Of a DNA stretch of 38,000 bases, positions 24,498 through 33,890 are shown piece after piece (position 1 is the stretch's first letter; every line of letters starts with the position of its first letter). Source of the stretch: Accumulibacter sp032229525. GTDB lineage: Bacteria > Pseudomonadota > Gammaproteobacteria > Burkholderiales > Rhodocyclaceae. The notes beneath the pieces were generated by a model. It did not search any database. It had not been told where the DNA came from and saw nothing but the letters and a program-made list of their open reading frames with translations. Both the position numbers and the translations under genes were made by a program. The stretch lies in assembly GCF_032229525.1 (NCBI RefSeq), contig NZ_JAVTWB010000189.1:1-38000 (forward strand), written 5' to 3'.

Positions 24498-25373
24498 ATG
24501 CAAATCGGTTTCATCGGACTCGGCCTCATGGGCCGCCCCATGGCACTGCACCTGGCCAAAGCCGGCCACACCCTGCATCTCTGGGCTCGCCGTGCCGCCT
24601 CGCTCGACCCTTTCAAGGAGGTGGACGCCCAGATCCATGGCTCGCCCGCCGAGGTGGCAAAGCACGCCGAGATCGTGTTCACCATCGTGGCGGACGCCCC
24701 CGACGTGCAAGCGGTGGCGCTGGGCGAAACGGGCATTGCCGAAGGCGCCAAGCCAGGGCTGATCGTCGTCGACATGAGCACCATCAACCCCAACGCCGCA
24801 CGTGAAATCGGTGCGAGCCTGGCGGCACAGGGTATCGATTTCGTCGATGCGCCGGTCTCCGGTGGCGAGGTCGGCGCGATCAATGCCGCGCTGACAATCA
24901 TGGTCGGTGCCAAGCCCGAGATCTTTGAGAAGGTCAAGCCGCTGTTCGAGAAGATGGGCAAGTCGGTGACGTTGATCGGTGACATCGGCGCCGGCCAGGT
25001 GGCCAAGGCCTGCAACCAGATCCTCACCGGGGTCGGCGTCGCCGCCGTTGCCGAGGCCTTCAACTTCGCGGCGAAGAACGGCGCCGACGTGGCCAAGGTG
25101 CGCGAAGCTCTGCTCGGCGGCTTCGCCTACTCGCGCATCCTCGAAAATCACGGCCAGCGCATGATCGACCGTAATTTCAAGCCCGGTTTCAAGGCCTGGA
25201 TGCACCAGAAGGACCTGCGCATCGTCATGGAGGAAGCCCACCGCCTCGGCCTGATGCTGCCCGCGGCGGCGGCCACGGCGCAGCTGTTCAACGCCATCGT
25301 TGGCAGTGGCATGGGCGAGGACGACTCGGTGGCCGCGCTCAAGTTGCTCGAAATGCTCTCCTCACCGGAATGA
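24498..25373 (+). CDS. 2-hydroxy-3-oxopropionate (tartronate semialdehyde) reductase-like enzyme
   Basis: This 291-residue beta-hydroxyacid dehydrogenase has an N-terminal Rossmann motif GLGLMG (7-12), DVVDAPVSGGEVGA-type substrate loop (FVDAPVSGGEVGAINAALT) and catalytic Lys170 with Asn173 in GQVAKACNQIL. The C-terminal end HQKDLRIVMEEAHRLGLMLP is typical. The sequence style is closest to GarR/GlxR, which reduce tartronate semialdehyde to D-glycerate. 3-Hydroxyisobutyrate dehydrogenase cannot be excluded. The AGGAG ribosome binding site is good. Its stop overlaps the start of a second paralogue. Feeding glycerate to the downstream kinase is the simplest reading. Confidence 0.88.
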   Translation: MQIGFIGLGLMGRPMALHLAKAGHTLHLWARRAASLDPFKEVDAQIHGSPAEVAKHAEIVFTIVADAPDVQAVALGETGIAEGAKPGLIVVDMSTINPNAAREIGASLAAQGIDFVDAPVSGGEVGAINAALTIMVGAKPEIFEKVKPLFEKMGKSVTLIGDIGAGQVAKACNQILTGVGVAAVAEAFNFAAKNGADVAKVREALLGGFAYSRILENHGQRMIDRNFKPGFKAWMHQKDLRIVMEEAHRLGLMLPAAAATAQLFNAIVGSGMGEDDSVAALKLLEMLSSPE

Positions 25374-26242
25374 AGCTGGGCTTGATCGGCGTGGGTGGCA
25401 TGGGCCGCCCAATGGGAGAGCACCTGCTGGCGGCCGGCCATCAGCTGGCGGTCTGGAGCCGCCGCCCGGACGCTGCGGAGGCGCTGCTGGCGCTCGGCGC
25501 GTCGCGCGCGGCGACCCCGAAGGAACTCGCAGCGGGCTGCGAGATCGTGTGCACCAACGTCACCGGCGGCGCCGATGTCACCGGCCTGGCCGAGCAGTTT
25601 ATCGACGTGCTGGCGCCGGACAGCATCCACCTCGATTTTTCCACCATCGCCCCTTCCGTCGCCCGCACCATCGCGGCGCGCTACGCGGCGCGTGATATCC
25701 ATTTCGTCGATGCGCCGGTGTCTGGCGGCACCACCGCGGCGCAAGCCGCGACGCTGGCCATCATGTGGGGTGGCAAGTCGGCGCTGGCTGCGCGGCTCGA
25801 TCCGCTCTTCCGCTGCTTGGGCAAGGCCATCGTCCGTGTCGGCGAGGCAGGCGCCGGCCAGGTGGCGAAGAGCTGCAACCAGCTGGTGATGGTAGCGGCC
25901 ATCGAAGCCTGCGCCGAGGCCGCACGCCTCGCCCGGGCGGCCGGCGTCGATTTCGGCAAGGTGCGTACGGCCCTGCTCGCCGGTTCGGCCGCTTCGCGCG
26001 TGCTCGATGTGTTCGGCGGCAAGATGGCGGCTCGCGAGTTCTCCGCCGGCGTCCAGGCGCGCCTCCACCACAAGGACTTCGCCATGGTGATGGACGAGGC
26101 GACGCGCACCGGCGTGCCGCTGCCGATAGGCGGCGCGGTGATGCAACAACTCGACGCACTGATGGCAGCCGGCTGGGGCACCCAGGACACCTCGAGGCTG
26201 CTCTGCGTGCTGGAAAGGGGCGGCCAGGACCCGGCCGATTGA
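25370..26242 (+). CDS. second beta-hydroxyacid dehydrogenase (3-hydroxyisobutyrate dehydrogenase superfamily)
   Basis: This 290-residue paralogue of the preceding enzyme starts at an ATG that overlaps its stop. It has GVGGMG (7-12), FVDAPVSGGTTAAQAATLAI, and catalytic Lys167 with Asn170 in GQVAKSCNQLV. All key residues are present, but the two proteins have clearly diverged, so this is not a recent duplication. It probably acts on a different substrate. A 3-hydroxyacid giving (methyl)malonate semialdehyde for MmsA is one option; a second tartronate semialdehyde reductase is another. Confidence 0.85.
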   Translation: MKLGLIGVGGMGRPMGEHLLAAGHQLAVWSRRPDAAEALLALGASRAATPKELAAGCEIVCTNVTGGADVTGLAEQFIDVLAPDSIHLDFSTIAPSVARTIAARYAARDIHFVDAPVSGGTTAAQAATLAIMWGGKSALAARLDPLFRCLGKAIVRVGEAGAGQVAKSCNQLVMVAAIEACAEAARLARAAGVDFGKVRTALLAGSAASRVLDVFGGKMAAREFSAGVQARLHHKDFAMVMDEATRTGVPLPIGGAVMQQLDALMAAGWGTQDTSRLLCVLERGGQDPAD

Positions 26243-26268
26243 CGTAACGCATCACGGAGGAACTTGCC

Positions 26269-26688
<420 letters not shown>

Positions 26689-26718
26689 TTCGAACCTGAT
26701 CAGCTTGCCGAGGCGCGA

Positions 26719-28005
26719 ATGAAGGGCGATCCCGCCGATCTGTTGCGCCGCATGTTCGCAGCGGCGATCGCCGCCGCCCAGCCCGCCGTCTGCATCCCGC
26801 CGCATTTGCCGGCAGCGCCGCGCGGGCGGCTGCTCGTCATCGGTGCCGGCAAGGCATCGGCGGAGATGGCGCGTGTCGTCGAAGCGAACTGGGCCGGGAC
26901 ACTATCCGGCCTGGTCGTCACCCGCTACGGCTACGCCGTGCCGTGCCGTCGGGTCGAGATCGTCGAGGCGGCGCACCCGGTTCCGGACGAGGCCGGTCTG
27001 GCGGCGGCGCAGCGGATGATGGCGCTGGTCGATGGCCTGACCGCCGACGACCTGGTGCTCTGCCTGATTTCGGGCGGTGGTTCGGCGCTGCTGCCGCTAC
27101 CGCTCGCCGGCCTGACGCTGGAACACAAGCAGGAGGTCAACCGCGCCCTGCTCCGCTCTGGCGCGAGTATCGGCGAGATGAACTGCGTGCGGCGCCACCT
27201 GTCGGCGATCAAGGGTGGCCGCCTGACCGCCGCCTGCCATCCGGCCCGGGTCGTCACGCTCTTGATTTCAGATGTTCCGGGCGACGATCCTGCGGATATC
27301 GCCTCCGGGCCGACGGTTGGCGACCTGACCACCTGTGCCGACGCGCTGGCCCTCATCCGCCGTTACGGCATCGAGCTTCCGGCGCCAGTACGTCAAGTTC
27401 TGGAATCCGGCGCGGGGGAATCGGTCAAGCCCGACGACCCACGCCTGCGCGGCAACGTCACGAAGATTGTCGCCACCCCGCAGATGGCGCTCGAACGTGC
27501 GGCCGAAGTCGCCCGCTCGGCTGGCATTGCCGTGCACATCCTGGGGGACGCCATCGAAGGCGAAGCGCGGGATGTCGGCAAGGCGCTGGGCGGCATCGCC
27601 CGACAGGTCGCACGCTACGGACAGCCTTTCACACCGCCGTGTGTTCTGCTCTCCGGCGGCGAAACCACCGTCACCGTGCGGGGGAACGGGCGAGGCGGGC
27701 GCAACGTCGAATTCCTGCTCTCGCTGGCCGCCGCCCTGAACGGCACACCCGGCATTTACGGCCTTGCCGGCGATACCGATGGCGTCGATGGCCTGGAGGA
27801 AATCGCCGGGGCGCTACTGACCCCGGACACGCTGGCTCGCGCCTGGGCCATCGGCGTCAACGCCAAGGACGCGCTGGCCAACAACGATGGCCACGGTTTT
27901 TTCCAGGCGCTGGGCGATTCGGTGGTCACCGGGCCGACGCTGACCAACGTCAACGACTTCCGTGCCATCCTCGTTCTTCCGGGGCTCGTAGTCGAGCAAG
28001 CTTGA
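26719..28005 (+). CDS. glycerate 2-kinase (GckA/TtuD, MOFRL family)
   Basis: This 428-residue protein matches the GckA/TtuD glycerate kinases. The N-terminal DUF4147 domain has LLVIGAGKASAEMARVVE, LVVTRYGYAVPCRRVEIVEAAHPVPDEA and the glycine-rich LISGGGSALLPLPLAGLTLE. The C-terminal MOFRL part has LLSGGETTVTVRGNGRGGRN and ends AGDTDGVDGLEEIAGALLTP. It phosphorylates D-glycerate to 2-phosphoglycerate (family knowledge), delivering the pathway product to glycolysis. TtuD itself was first assigned as hydroxypyruvate reductase in tartrate operons. GAGG lies just before the ATG. It is the last gene of the operon; a terminator follows about 110 bases later. Confidence 0.92.
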   Translation: MKGDPADLLRRMFAAAIAAAQPAVCIPPHLPAAPRGRLLVIGAGKASAEMARVVEANWAGTLSGLVVTRYGYAVPCRRVEIVEAAHPVPDEAGLAAAQRMMALVDGLTADDLVLCLISGGGSALLPLPLAGLTLEHKQEVNRALLRSGASIGEMNCVRRHLSAIKGGRLTAACHPARVVTLLISDVPGDDPADIASGPTVGDLTTCADALALIRRYGIELPAPVRQVLESGAGESVKPDDPRLRGNVTKIVATPQMALERAAEVARSAGIAVHILGDAIEGEARDVGKALGGIARQVARYGQPFTPPCVLLSGGETTVTVRGNGRGGRNVEFLLSLAAALNGTPGIYGLAGDTDGVDGLEEIAGALLTPDTLARAWAIGVNAKDALANNDGHGFFQALGDSVVTGPTLTNVNDFRAILVLPGLVVEQA

Positions 28006-28112
28006 AGGAGTCGGGGCCATCTGGCTGTCCCAGGCCCCAGGGATGAGCTGCCAGCAGACCCACCGCCTGACCCGTCGGAGTGACAGCAAACCCTTTGGCG
28101 AGACGAAGAAAA

Positions 28113-28146
28113 GGCCAGAAACCTGGCTGCTGCCTGGTTTCTGGCC
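28113..28146 (-). terminator. intrinsic terminator between converging operon ends
   Basis: A perfect 11-bp inverted repeat, GGCCAGAAACC (28113-28123) and GGTTTCTGGCC (28136-28146), encloses a second small GGC/GCC stem with a TGCT loop. On the minus strand the stem is followed by TTTTCTTC, a proper U-tract, so it terminates the FlgO-like gene. On the plus strand no U-tract follows, but the same stem could still mark the end of the glycerate-kinase operon. Confidence 0.85.
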
Positions 28147-28202
28147 CTTCCTGGATTACTTCTGGAAACCGTCCATGGTGCCAACTGACACCATGGTCGC
28201 CG

Positions 28203-28760
28203 TCAAGGCTTTCTCGAACCGGCGATCCTGGGTTGCAGGAGAACCTTGGCATCCGGACCCATCGGTACGACGAAGTCCGTGGTGGAAATGACCGTTTCGG
28301 ATTCCACGTCGAGCATCCGCAGCGACACATAAGCGCTACGCTTGCCAGGAGCAAATACACCGACCACCAGCGCCGCCGCATCGGTGCCCTTGAGCGCACT
28401 CTTGGTCTCGTCCGATAATTTCAACATCCCGCGGTCTTCCTTGACGAAGAGTTCCGTGGGCAGTTCCATGGCTCTGATGCGATAGCCCGAATTGTTGAAC
28501 GCCGAGGCAATCTGGCTCGATACGATACGACCAAAGGCCGCGGTCTGGTCCAGCTCATCGACATTGACGAAGGTGCTGACCACGATCATGCTGTTCGGCG
28601 GCAAGGGCATTTTCGTCTGCGACAGCAGCGCCGCCGTCGCCTTGTAGCTGACTTCGATCAGGTCGACATCTTTGGGATCTTCCGGATAGCGATTGGTAGC
28701 GCATCCGCCGAGCAGGGTGACAGCCATGAGTAAAGCGAAGCTTACCGCCAGTCGTTTCAT
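28203..28760 (-). CDS. FlgO-domain outer-membrane lipoprotein
   Basis: This 185-residue protein has a lipoprotein signal peptide (MKRLAVSFALLMAVTLLGGC; acylated Cys20). The FlgO-like domain follows: LIEVSYKATAALLSQTKMPL, ILVSTFVNVDELDQT-type (MIVVSTFVNVDELDQTAAFG), and RIVSSQIASAFNNSGYRIRAMELP, ending with VSLRMLDVESETVIST. FlgO in Vibrio is a flagellar outer-membrane lipoprotein, but many such proteins lie outside flagellar loci, as here. AAGGAG precedes the ATG. It is a single-gene unit with a predicted promoter upstream and an intrinsic terminator downstream. The function is unassigned. Confidence 0.88.
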   Translation of the reverse strand: MKRLAVSFALLMAVTLLGGCATNRYPEDPKDVDLIEVSYKATAALLSQTKMPLPPNSMIVVSTFVNVDELDQTAAFGRIVSSQIASAFNNSGYRIRAMELPTELFVKEDRGMLKLSDETKSALKGTDAAALVVGVFAPGKRSAYVSLRMLDVESETVISTTDFVVPMGPDAKVLLQPRIAGSRKP

Positions 28761-29224
28761 ACCGATTTTCTCCTTATTTGGCGAGCTGCCGGGTAACAGA
28801 CCCTGTGCATCACACTCTCCGTTTTATGGTTCCGTACTGAAGCAAGGGCAAGGTTTCAGTTGTTGAAATTATTGCCTGGCAGGGACAAGCGACCAAAACT
28901 CCTGTCATCTCCCGTCAATGCCAGCGAAAGCATTGCTACCCCAACATCCTCCACGAGGGCACTTGCAGCCCCCTCCGCCCTGGCCTTTGGCGATCATACA
29001 ATCGCCCGCCAATTGTGTAACGGACATTTCGCACGTTCGTGCCGTATGGCTTGCTGCCTACTGCACCATGCCCATTGGCAGGGAGGATGCACAGCAAACG
29101 CTGACAATACTGCAGTCCTCCTCCGTTGTCGATCCACACCTTACCGTCTACGGCCAATATCCGGCAAACCTGATGGTCCCGAACGGCAAGGCGCACCTAC
29201 CTGTCCGAGCCGTCACCGGAAGCA
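28761..29224. other. 464-bp intergenic stretch without a recognised gene
   Basis: This stretch lies between the hsdR stop and the FlgO-like gene. Apart from the possible promoter near 28823-28851, I see no recognised gene. It is less GC-rich than its surroundings, especially around 28850-28900. Open frames exist on both strands (for example plus 28918-29295 and minus 28936-29196), but they lack ribosome binding sites and recognised motifs. It may be old junction DNA at the edge of the restriction-modification island. Confidence 0.5.
28823..28851 (-). promoter_or_regulatory. possible promoter of the FlgO-like gene
   Basis: On the minus strand TTGCCC (28846-28851, 4/6) and CATAAA (28823-28828, 4/6) are spaced by 17 bases, about 60 bases upstream of the start codon. 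The match is moderate only. Confidence 0.35.
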
Positions 29225-32200
29225 TTATTCGGCGGCGCCTGGGGCCATTCCGCTTCGAAATCGTCGATAGGCTTCCGAAGCCATCCACCCCGTGACGATC
29301 TTCTGGAAAGGCTCGTTGTTCATGAAGCGGACGAAAATCTCCTCGTTTTCGTCCATGCGTTCAACGAACAGCTTCTCGAGGAGGTTCCTGAATACCAGTT
29401 CGAATTTGTCGCCGGGATTGGCCGCCGCTGCCTGTCGCAATCCGGCATCGGCCATCGCCGCTTCGACGATCTGATCGAAGAACAGCTGATCGGCCTGGTT
29501 GAAGTCGGTCCCGAAGCGTTCGTTCACCACATCGATGAGCTGCGACAACGGAACCGCCTCTGCTCCTCCCTGCCCGCTGCCGACTTCCGTTGGCCCGTCC
29601 AGCCGCCCAGCTTCGCCGTCCCGCAGCGAGATGGAGCCCTCGCTGATCTTCTGCAGGCGGTAGTACTCGAGCTGCACGTCATCCGCGAACTGGTACGCTG
29701 CGCCGCTCGTGCGCCGCGGCAGCTTCGCCGCAAGATGGCGGAGAAACACGTACAGACGTTCCAGGTCCGAGTCCTGATACGGAATCACCTGACTCAGAAA
29801 ACCATATAGGTTGAGGAATGCCTGCATCTTGCCGCGCCACAGATCCGCGTCTTCCTCATCATCCTTCTGACGTCGGGCGAAGCGGGAAACCGCCGGATCG
29901 AGCGCGGCGTTCATCGCTTGATGATCCATCGCACTTTGCCGCTGCTTCGGTTGGAAGTACACATCGCAGAAGCGCTCGACCTCGTCATCCAGGTAGATCG
30001 CGGAGGCATCGAGTTCGCCCTTGATGACGTACATGCGGGCCGGGTCGACTTCGTCCCCCATCCCGGCTCCTTCGTAGTAGATCTTGAAGGCCTCGCGAAT
30101 CTCTTCTGGCGCGTTGACGAAGTCGAGAACGAACGTATCTTCCTTGCGCGGATGTGTCCGGTTGAGGCGGGAAAGCGTCTGCACCGCCTGGATGCCGGCG
30201 AGCCTCTTGTCCACGAACATGGTATGCAGCAGCGGCTGATCGAAACCGGTCTGGTACTTTTCCGCCACCAGCAGCACCTGATACTCCTGCGTGGCAAACC
30301 TTTCCGGTAGCTCCTTTTCCGAGATTCCGTGGTTCATCCCCACTTCGGTGTAAGTGACCGCAGCGAGCTTGTCGTCCTGCACCGTGCCCGAGAAGGCCAC
30401 CAGCGACTTGATTTCGTAGCCCTTCTGCTGGATATAGCGGTCGAAACTCTGTTTGTAGCGCACCGCCTCCAGGCGCGAACCGGTTACCACCATCGCCTTG
30501 GCGCGACCACCGATCTTGTGCCGGGTAACGGCGTGGAAGTGCTCGACCATCACCTCCGTCTTCTGCGCGATGTTGTGCGGGTGCAGGCGCATGAAGCGGG
30601 CAAGCGCCTGAGCCGCCTTCTTGCGCTCGACATGCGGGTCGTCCTCGCAGGACTTGAGCAGCTTGAAGTAAGTCGCGTAGGTCGTGTAGTGCTTGAGCAC
30701 GTCGAGGATGAAACCCTCCTCGATCGCCTGGCGCATGGTGTAGCGGTGGGCGGACTGCCCGGCGCGCCCGAACACGGCGAGGGTCTTGTACTTCGGCGTC
30801 GCGGTGAAGGCGAAAAAACTGAGATTGGCCTGCTGCCCGCGCTTGGCCATGCTGCGAAACAGCTCCTCCAGATCATCGCGGCCTTCCTCGGCCGCACGGC
30901 TTCTCGCCTGTTCCCGCAGGCCCTCGCCGCCGAGAACCTCCTTGAGGTCGGTCGCCGTCTCGCCGCCCTGCGAGCTGTGAGCCTCGTCAATGATGACCGC
31001 ACAACGTTGAGTGGCGAGCGTTCCGGTGCTGGTGCTTCCGCGTTCCTCGGCCATCTTCAGCAACTGACGCGAGACGAATGGAAACTTCTGCAGCGTGGTG
31101 ATGATCACCGGCACCGCGTTCTCCAGCGCTTCGGCGAGTTGCCGCGAGCTCTCGTCGATCCGCTGCACCACACCGCGTTTGTGCTCGAACTGGTAGATCG
31201 TGTCCTGCAGTTGCTGGTCGAGCACCACGCGGTCGGTGACCACGATCACGCTGTCGAAAACGCGCTGATTGCCAGAATTGTGCAGGGATGCGAGGCGATG
31301 CGTCAGCCAGCCGATGGTGTTGCTCTTGCCGCTGCCCGCCGAGTGCTCGACGAGGTAGTTGCGCCCCGGGCCCTCGCTGCGGGCAGCGTCGACCAGTATC
31401 CGCACTGCCTGGAGCTGATGGTAGCGGGGGAAGATCATCGACTCGGTCCTGACCTTGCGCCCCTGGTCGTCGCGCTTCTCATCGATCTGAAGATGGATGA
31501 AGCGTGCGAGCAGGTCGAGCAGGCTGTCCCGCTGCAGTACTTCTTCCCACAGGTAGGCCGTGCGATAGGCTCGCCCGGCCGGATCGGGCGGGTTACCGGC
31601 ACCGCCGTCGCAACCCTTATTGAACGGAAGGAAGTGCGTCGCCAAACCCGCCAGGCGGGTGGTCATCAGTACCGACTCGGTATCCGCCGCGAAGTGCACC
31701 AGCGTGCGGTGCTTGAACTCGAAAATCGGCTCGCGCGGGTCGCGGTCCTGCCGGTACTGCCGGCGTGCGTCGTCGACCCGCTGGCCGGTGAGCGGATTCT
31801 TCAGCTCCACGGTGGCGACGGGAATGCCGTTCAGGCTCAGCGTCACGTCGAGAGATTTCTCGCAGCGCGGCGAAAAGTGCAGTTGCCGGGTCAGCCCCAG
31901 GCGGTTCGCGGCGTAGCGTGCTTCCAGCTCCGGATTCAGCTCATGCGCCGCCTTGAAGAACGCTGCGTGCAGCGTCCGCCCGTAGCATTTGAAGCCATGA
32001 CGCAGCGTCGCCAGCGCGCCGTGCTGGTCCATCCATTTGCACAGGTCGCCGAGAACCTGTTCGCCGGTCTTGTCGCCGTGCAGCGCCTCCAGCTTGGCCC
32101 ACTCCTTCGGCTGCGTCTCGCGGATGAAGGCGAGTACGGTCTCGGGGAAAATCGCCCGCTCGCGGTCGAAGCCCTCGCCCGCGATGGGCATGTAGCCGTT

Positions 32201-32257
32201 CTGCAGCAAGTGCGCCTCGATAACGGATTCGAAGGCTGCCTCGTTGCTTCTGTTCAT
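29225..32257 (-). CDS. hsdR: type I restriction endonuclease subunit HsdR
   Basis: This 1010-residue translocase-nuclease of a type I restriction system starts with the HSDR_N nuclease domain: Asp137 in LDVTLSLNG and Glu151/Lys153 in VATVELKNP, the PD-ExK set. Superfamily 2 helicase motifs follow: Walker A SAGSGKS at about 306-312, IIDEAH at 422-427, FFAFTATPK, and motifs V/VI (VAEKYQTGFDQP, LSRLNRTHPRKEDTFVLDF). The C-terminal ~250 residues bind the methylase core. All catalytic motifs are intact. The ATG overlaps the stop of the DUF4411 gene by four bases, so expression is coupled to that gene. It is the last gene of the operon. Confidence 0.95.
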   Translation of the reverse strand: MNRSNEAAFESVIEAHLLQNGYMPIAGEGFDRERAIFPETVLAFIRETQPKEWAKLEALHGDKTGEQVLGDLCKWMDQHGALATLRHGFKCYGRTLHAAFFKAAHELNPELEARYAANRLGLTRQLHFSPRCEKSLDVTLSLNGIPVATVELKNPLTGQRVDDARRQYRQDRDPREPIFEFKHRTLVHFAADTESVLMTTRLAGLATHFLPFNKGCDGGAGNPPDPAGRAYRTAYLWEEVLQRDSLLDLLARFIHLQIDEKRDDQGRKVRTESMIFPRYHQLQAVRILVDAARSEGPGRNYLVEHSAGSGKSNTIGWLTHRLASLHNSGNQRVFDSVIVVTDRVVLDQQLQDTIYQFEHKRGVVQRIDESSRQLAEALENAVPVIITTLQKFPFVSRQLLKMAEERGSTSTGTLATQRCAVIIDEAHSSQGGETATDLKEVLGGEGLREQARSRAAEEGRDDLEELFRSMAKRGQQANLSFFAFTATPKYKTLAVFGRAGQSAHRYTMRQAIEEGFILDVLKHYTTYATYFKLLKSCEDDPHVERKKAAQALARFMRLHPHNIAQKTEVMVEHFHAVTRHKIGGRAKAMVVTGSRLEAVRYKQSFDRYIQQKGYEIKSLVAFSGTVQDDKLAAVTYTEVGMNHGISEKELPERFATQEYQVLLVAEKYQTGFDQPLLHTMFVDKRLAGIQAVQTLSRLNRTHPRKEDTFVLDFVNAPEEIREAFKIYYEGAGMGDEVDPARMYVIKGELDASAIYLDDEVERFCDVYFQPKQRQSAMDHQAMNAALDPAVSRFARRQKDDEEDADLWRGKMQAFLNLYGFLSQVIPYQDSDLERLYVFLRHLAAKLPRRTSGAAYQFADDVQLEYYRLQKISEGSISLRDGEAGRLDGPTEVGSGQGGAEAVPLSQLIDVVNERFGTDFNQADQLFFDQIVEAAMADAGLRQAAAANPGDKFELVFRNLLEKLFVERMDENEEIFVRFMNNEPFQKIVTGWMASEAYRRFRSGMAPGAAE

Positions 32258-32748
32258 GGCGTTGGGCCAAGTACAAATCGGGCGCGTTCCCGCCTCAGCA
32301 TTTCAAATGGCGTCAAGCACTTGATTCCAAGACCAATACAAGCGTCCGGAATCTTGATCTTGCGCGTCGACGCTGACGGAACCTCGTGGGTAACGACGGT
32401 GTGCTGGCCTGCAAGCGCCTGCGCCACGACGTAGTAGTCCGCCACTTGGAGAAACGTGGCGATCGCCGATTGCTCGTATGACTGCCCAGTTGCCCAAGTG
32501 CTCACCGCGGCCAGAGACGGGAAAGTGGAAGCATCCGGTGGCCGGAAGAAACCGGCCCCGCGCTGCGCCGCCCATTGCGAAAGCGCATCATCCCCAGCAA
32601 CGATTTCGTCTCCAACCTTCTCGATGCTGAACACACCGCCGGATCGATTGTTGGTCACAAGCCAGTCCCAGAACGCCGGACAGAAGTCGAGCCCGTAATG
32701 CAATCGATGCGCCGACATGAAGACGTTTGCATCGAGCACGTACGCCAT
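32254..32748 (-). CDS. DUF4411 PIN-like protein
   Basis: This 164-residue DUF4411 protein has the PIN-like N-terminus AYVLDANVFMSAHRLHYGLD (acidic Asp6), then FCPAFWDWLVTNNRSGGVFS, DEIVAG and a later acidic pair region DYYVVAQALAGQHTVVTHE. It ends with IPDACIGLGIKCLTPFEML, the usual family close. DUF4411 genes frequently follow XRE/ImmA genes and are regarded as toxin-like nucleases. Here the ATG overlaps the stop of such a gene by one base, and its own stop overlaps the hsdR start. Ribonuclease activity is a family-based prediction; nothing suggests damage. Confidence 0.85.
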   Translation of the reverse strand: MAYVLDANVFMSAHRLHYGLDFCPAFWDWLVTNNRSGGVFSIEKVGDEIVAGDDALSQWAAQRGAGFFRPPDASTFPSLAAVSTWATGQSYEQSAIATFLQVADYYVVAQALAGQHTVVTHEVPSASTRKIKIPDACIGLGIKCLTPFEMLRRERARFVLGPTP

Positions 32749-33890
32749 CAGAACAGAACCCCGAGGGTTCGTCCGAGCTGGTCGAACGTGGACATCTTCT
32801 TGAAGCCGAGCAACCGGAAAGCTTCGGTGAACGAAGATCGGCCCTCGAGCGCACTGGTCACTACCGCACGTGCGAAACGTTTACTCGCCCGGGCGCCAAC
32901 GCTGCGATAGAAGTCTCCTCCCGCTCCTTTTGCGACTTCACGCAACCGCGCCAGCTCGTGTTCGTACGCCTCCCAGTACGTAGCGCCCACGAGCGAGCCC
33001 GAATCATGCATGCGTCGCAGAATGACCAAGGTGCTCACCTTGAACCGTCGTGCGAGCCGATCAAGCTCGGCGCGCAACTCGGAACCGGGTTCGTGAGCCG
33101 CGCGGAACGCCGCCAACGGAACCAGCAACTCGGCAGCGACCTGGTTGCACCAACGCTCCACCACCTGTGCCGGGGCCGCGGACGCTTGAGCGTCAGAAAG
33201 TGCGGACTCACCGAGCCAGATGTGCGCAAGTTCGTGCGCCAGCGTGAACATCTGTGCAGCCTTGCTGTCGCCACCATTGATGAACACCAACGGGGCAAGA
33301 TCGTCGGCCAGCGCGAAGCCGCGGAACTCCTGTGGATTGAGCTTGCGCCGGGTGTTACTACCCACCACACCGCTTACCATGACCAGAATGCCGAGCCTGT
33401 CGGCCTGCTCGATGAAGCGTCGCAACGCCTCGGTCCAGGTTGGCAACTGAGCGCGCGCATCGAGATCAAAGCCCAGCACCTTGCGGATGACCCCTGCGGA
33501 ACGAACAATGTCGTCCCCGACACGGACCGAGCCGACGAATCGCAGCCGATCATCACCGGCGGATCGAGCGAAATCGCGGTACCAGTCTTGCCGTTGCTGG
33601 CAGAGATAGACCGTATCCAGGAGATCCGGACTGGGCCGGCGGACGGTGGCATCGGCAACCGTTCGAAAATCGGGAATCGGAACGACCTCTGTCGGCGGCT
33701 CCGCAAGAAACAGAAATCCAACCGGCGTATGCGTTGCCTTCGCAAAACTCTCGAGTTGTTTGAACGTAGGGTGTGCGTCGCCGCTCTCCCACTGGTCGAG
33801 CTTTGGGAAGTGTCTGTCGAAGTAGGCAAGGTCGAGCCGAGAGCGTTCTCGCGCCCAGGTCAACATCACTGGTTGGATTTCAACTCGCAT
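32748..33890 (-). CDS. XRE/ImmA-IrrE family metallopeptidase
   Basis: This 380-residue protein has an N-terminal XRE-like helix-turn-helix (about 5-60: MLTWARERSRLDLAYFDRHF through FKQLESFAKATHTPVG). A central region with LGFDLDARAQLPTWTEALRRF follows, then the ImmA/IrrE zinc peptidase core with HELAH at 219-223 and a downstream Glu-rich helix (WCNQVAAELLVPLAAF) supplying the third ligand. Such proteins cleave repressors or serve as antitoxin-like regulators for neighbouring DUF4411 or RES toxins. The ATG at 33890 overlaps the truncated ATPase stop by one base. Its place inside a type I restriction operon suggests control of the operon or a built-in toxin-antitoxin pair; this is inference. 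Confidence 0.88.
   Translation of the reverse strand: MRVEIQPVMLTWARERSRLDLAYFDRHFPKLDQWESGDAHPTFKQLESFAKATHTPVGFLFLAEPPTEVVPIPDFRTVADATVRRPSPDLLDTVYLCQQRQDWYRDFARSAGDDRLRFVGSVRVGDDIVRSAGVIRKVLGFDLDARAQLPTWTEALRRFIEQADRLGILVMVSGVVGSNTRRKLNPQEFRGFALADDLAPLVFINGGDSKAAQMFTLAHELAHIWLGESALSDAQASAAPAQVVERWCNQVAAELLVPLAAFRAAHEPGSELRAELDRLARRFKVSTLVILRRMHDSGSLVGATYWEAYEHELARLREVAKGAGGDFYRSVGARASKRFARAVVTSALEGRSSFTEAFRLLGFKKMSTFDQLGRTLGVLF

Noticed and set aside
28936..29196. An 86-codon minus-strand frame as a small gene
   Set aside because: No ribosome binding site, no family resemblance, and overlapping frames of similar length on the other strand.
30329..32434. Long plus-strand frame opposite hsdR
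   Set aside because: It is antisense to an intact HsdR with all helicase and nuclease motifs, and has no ribosome binding site or known motif.
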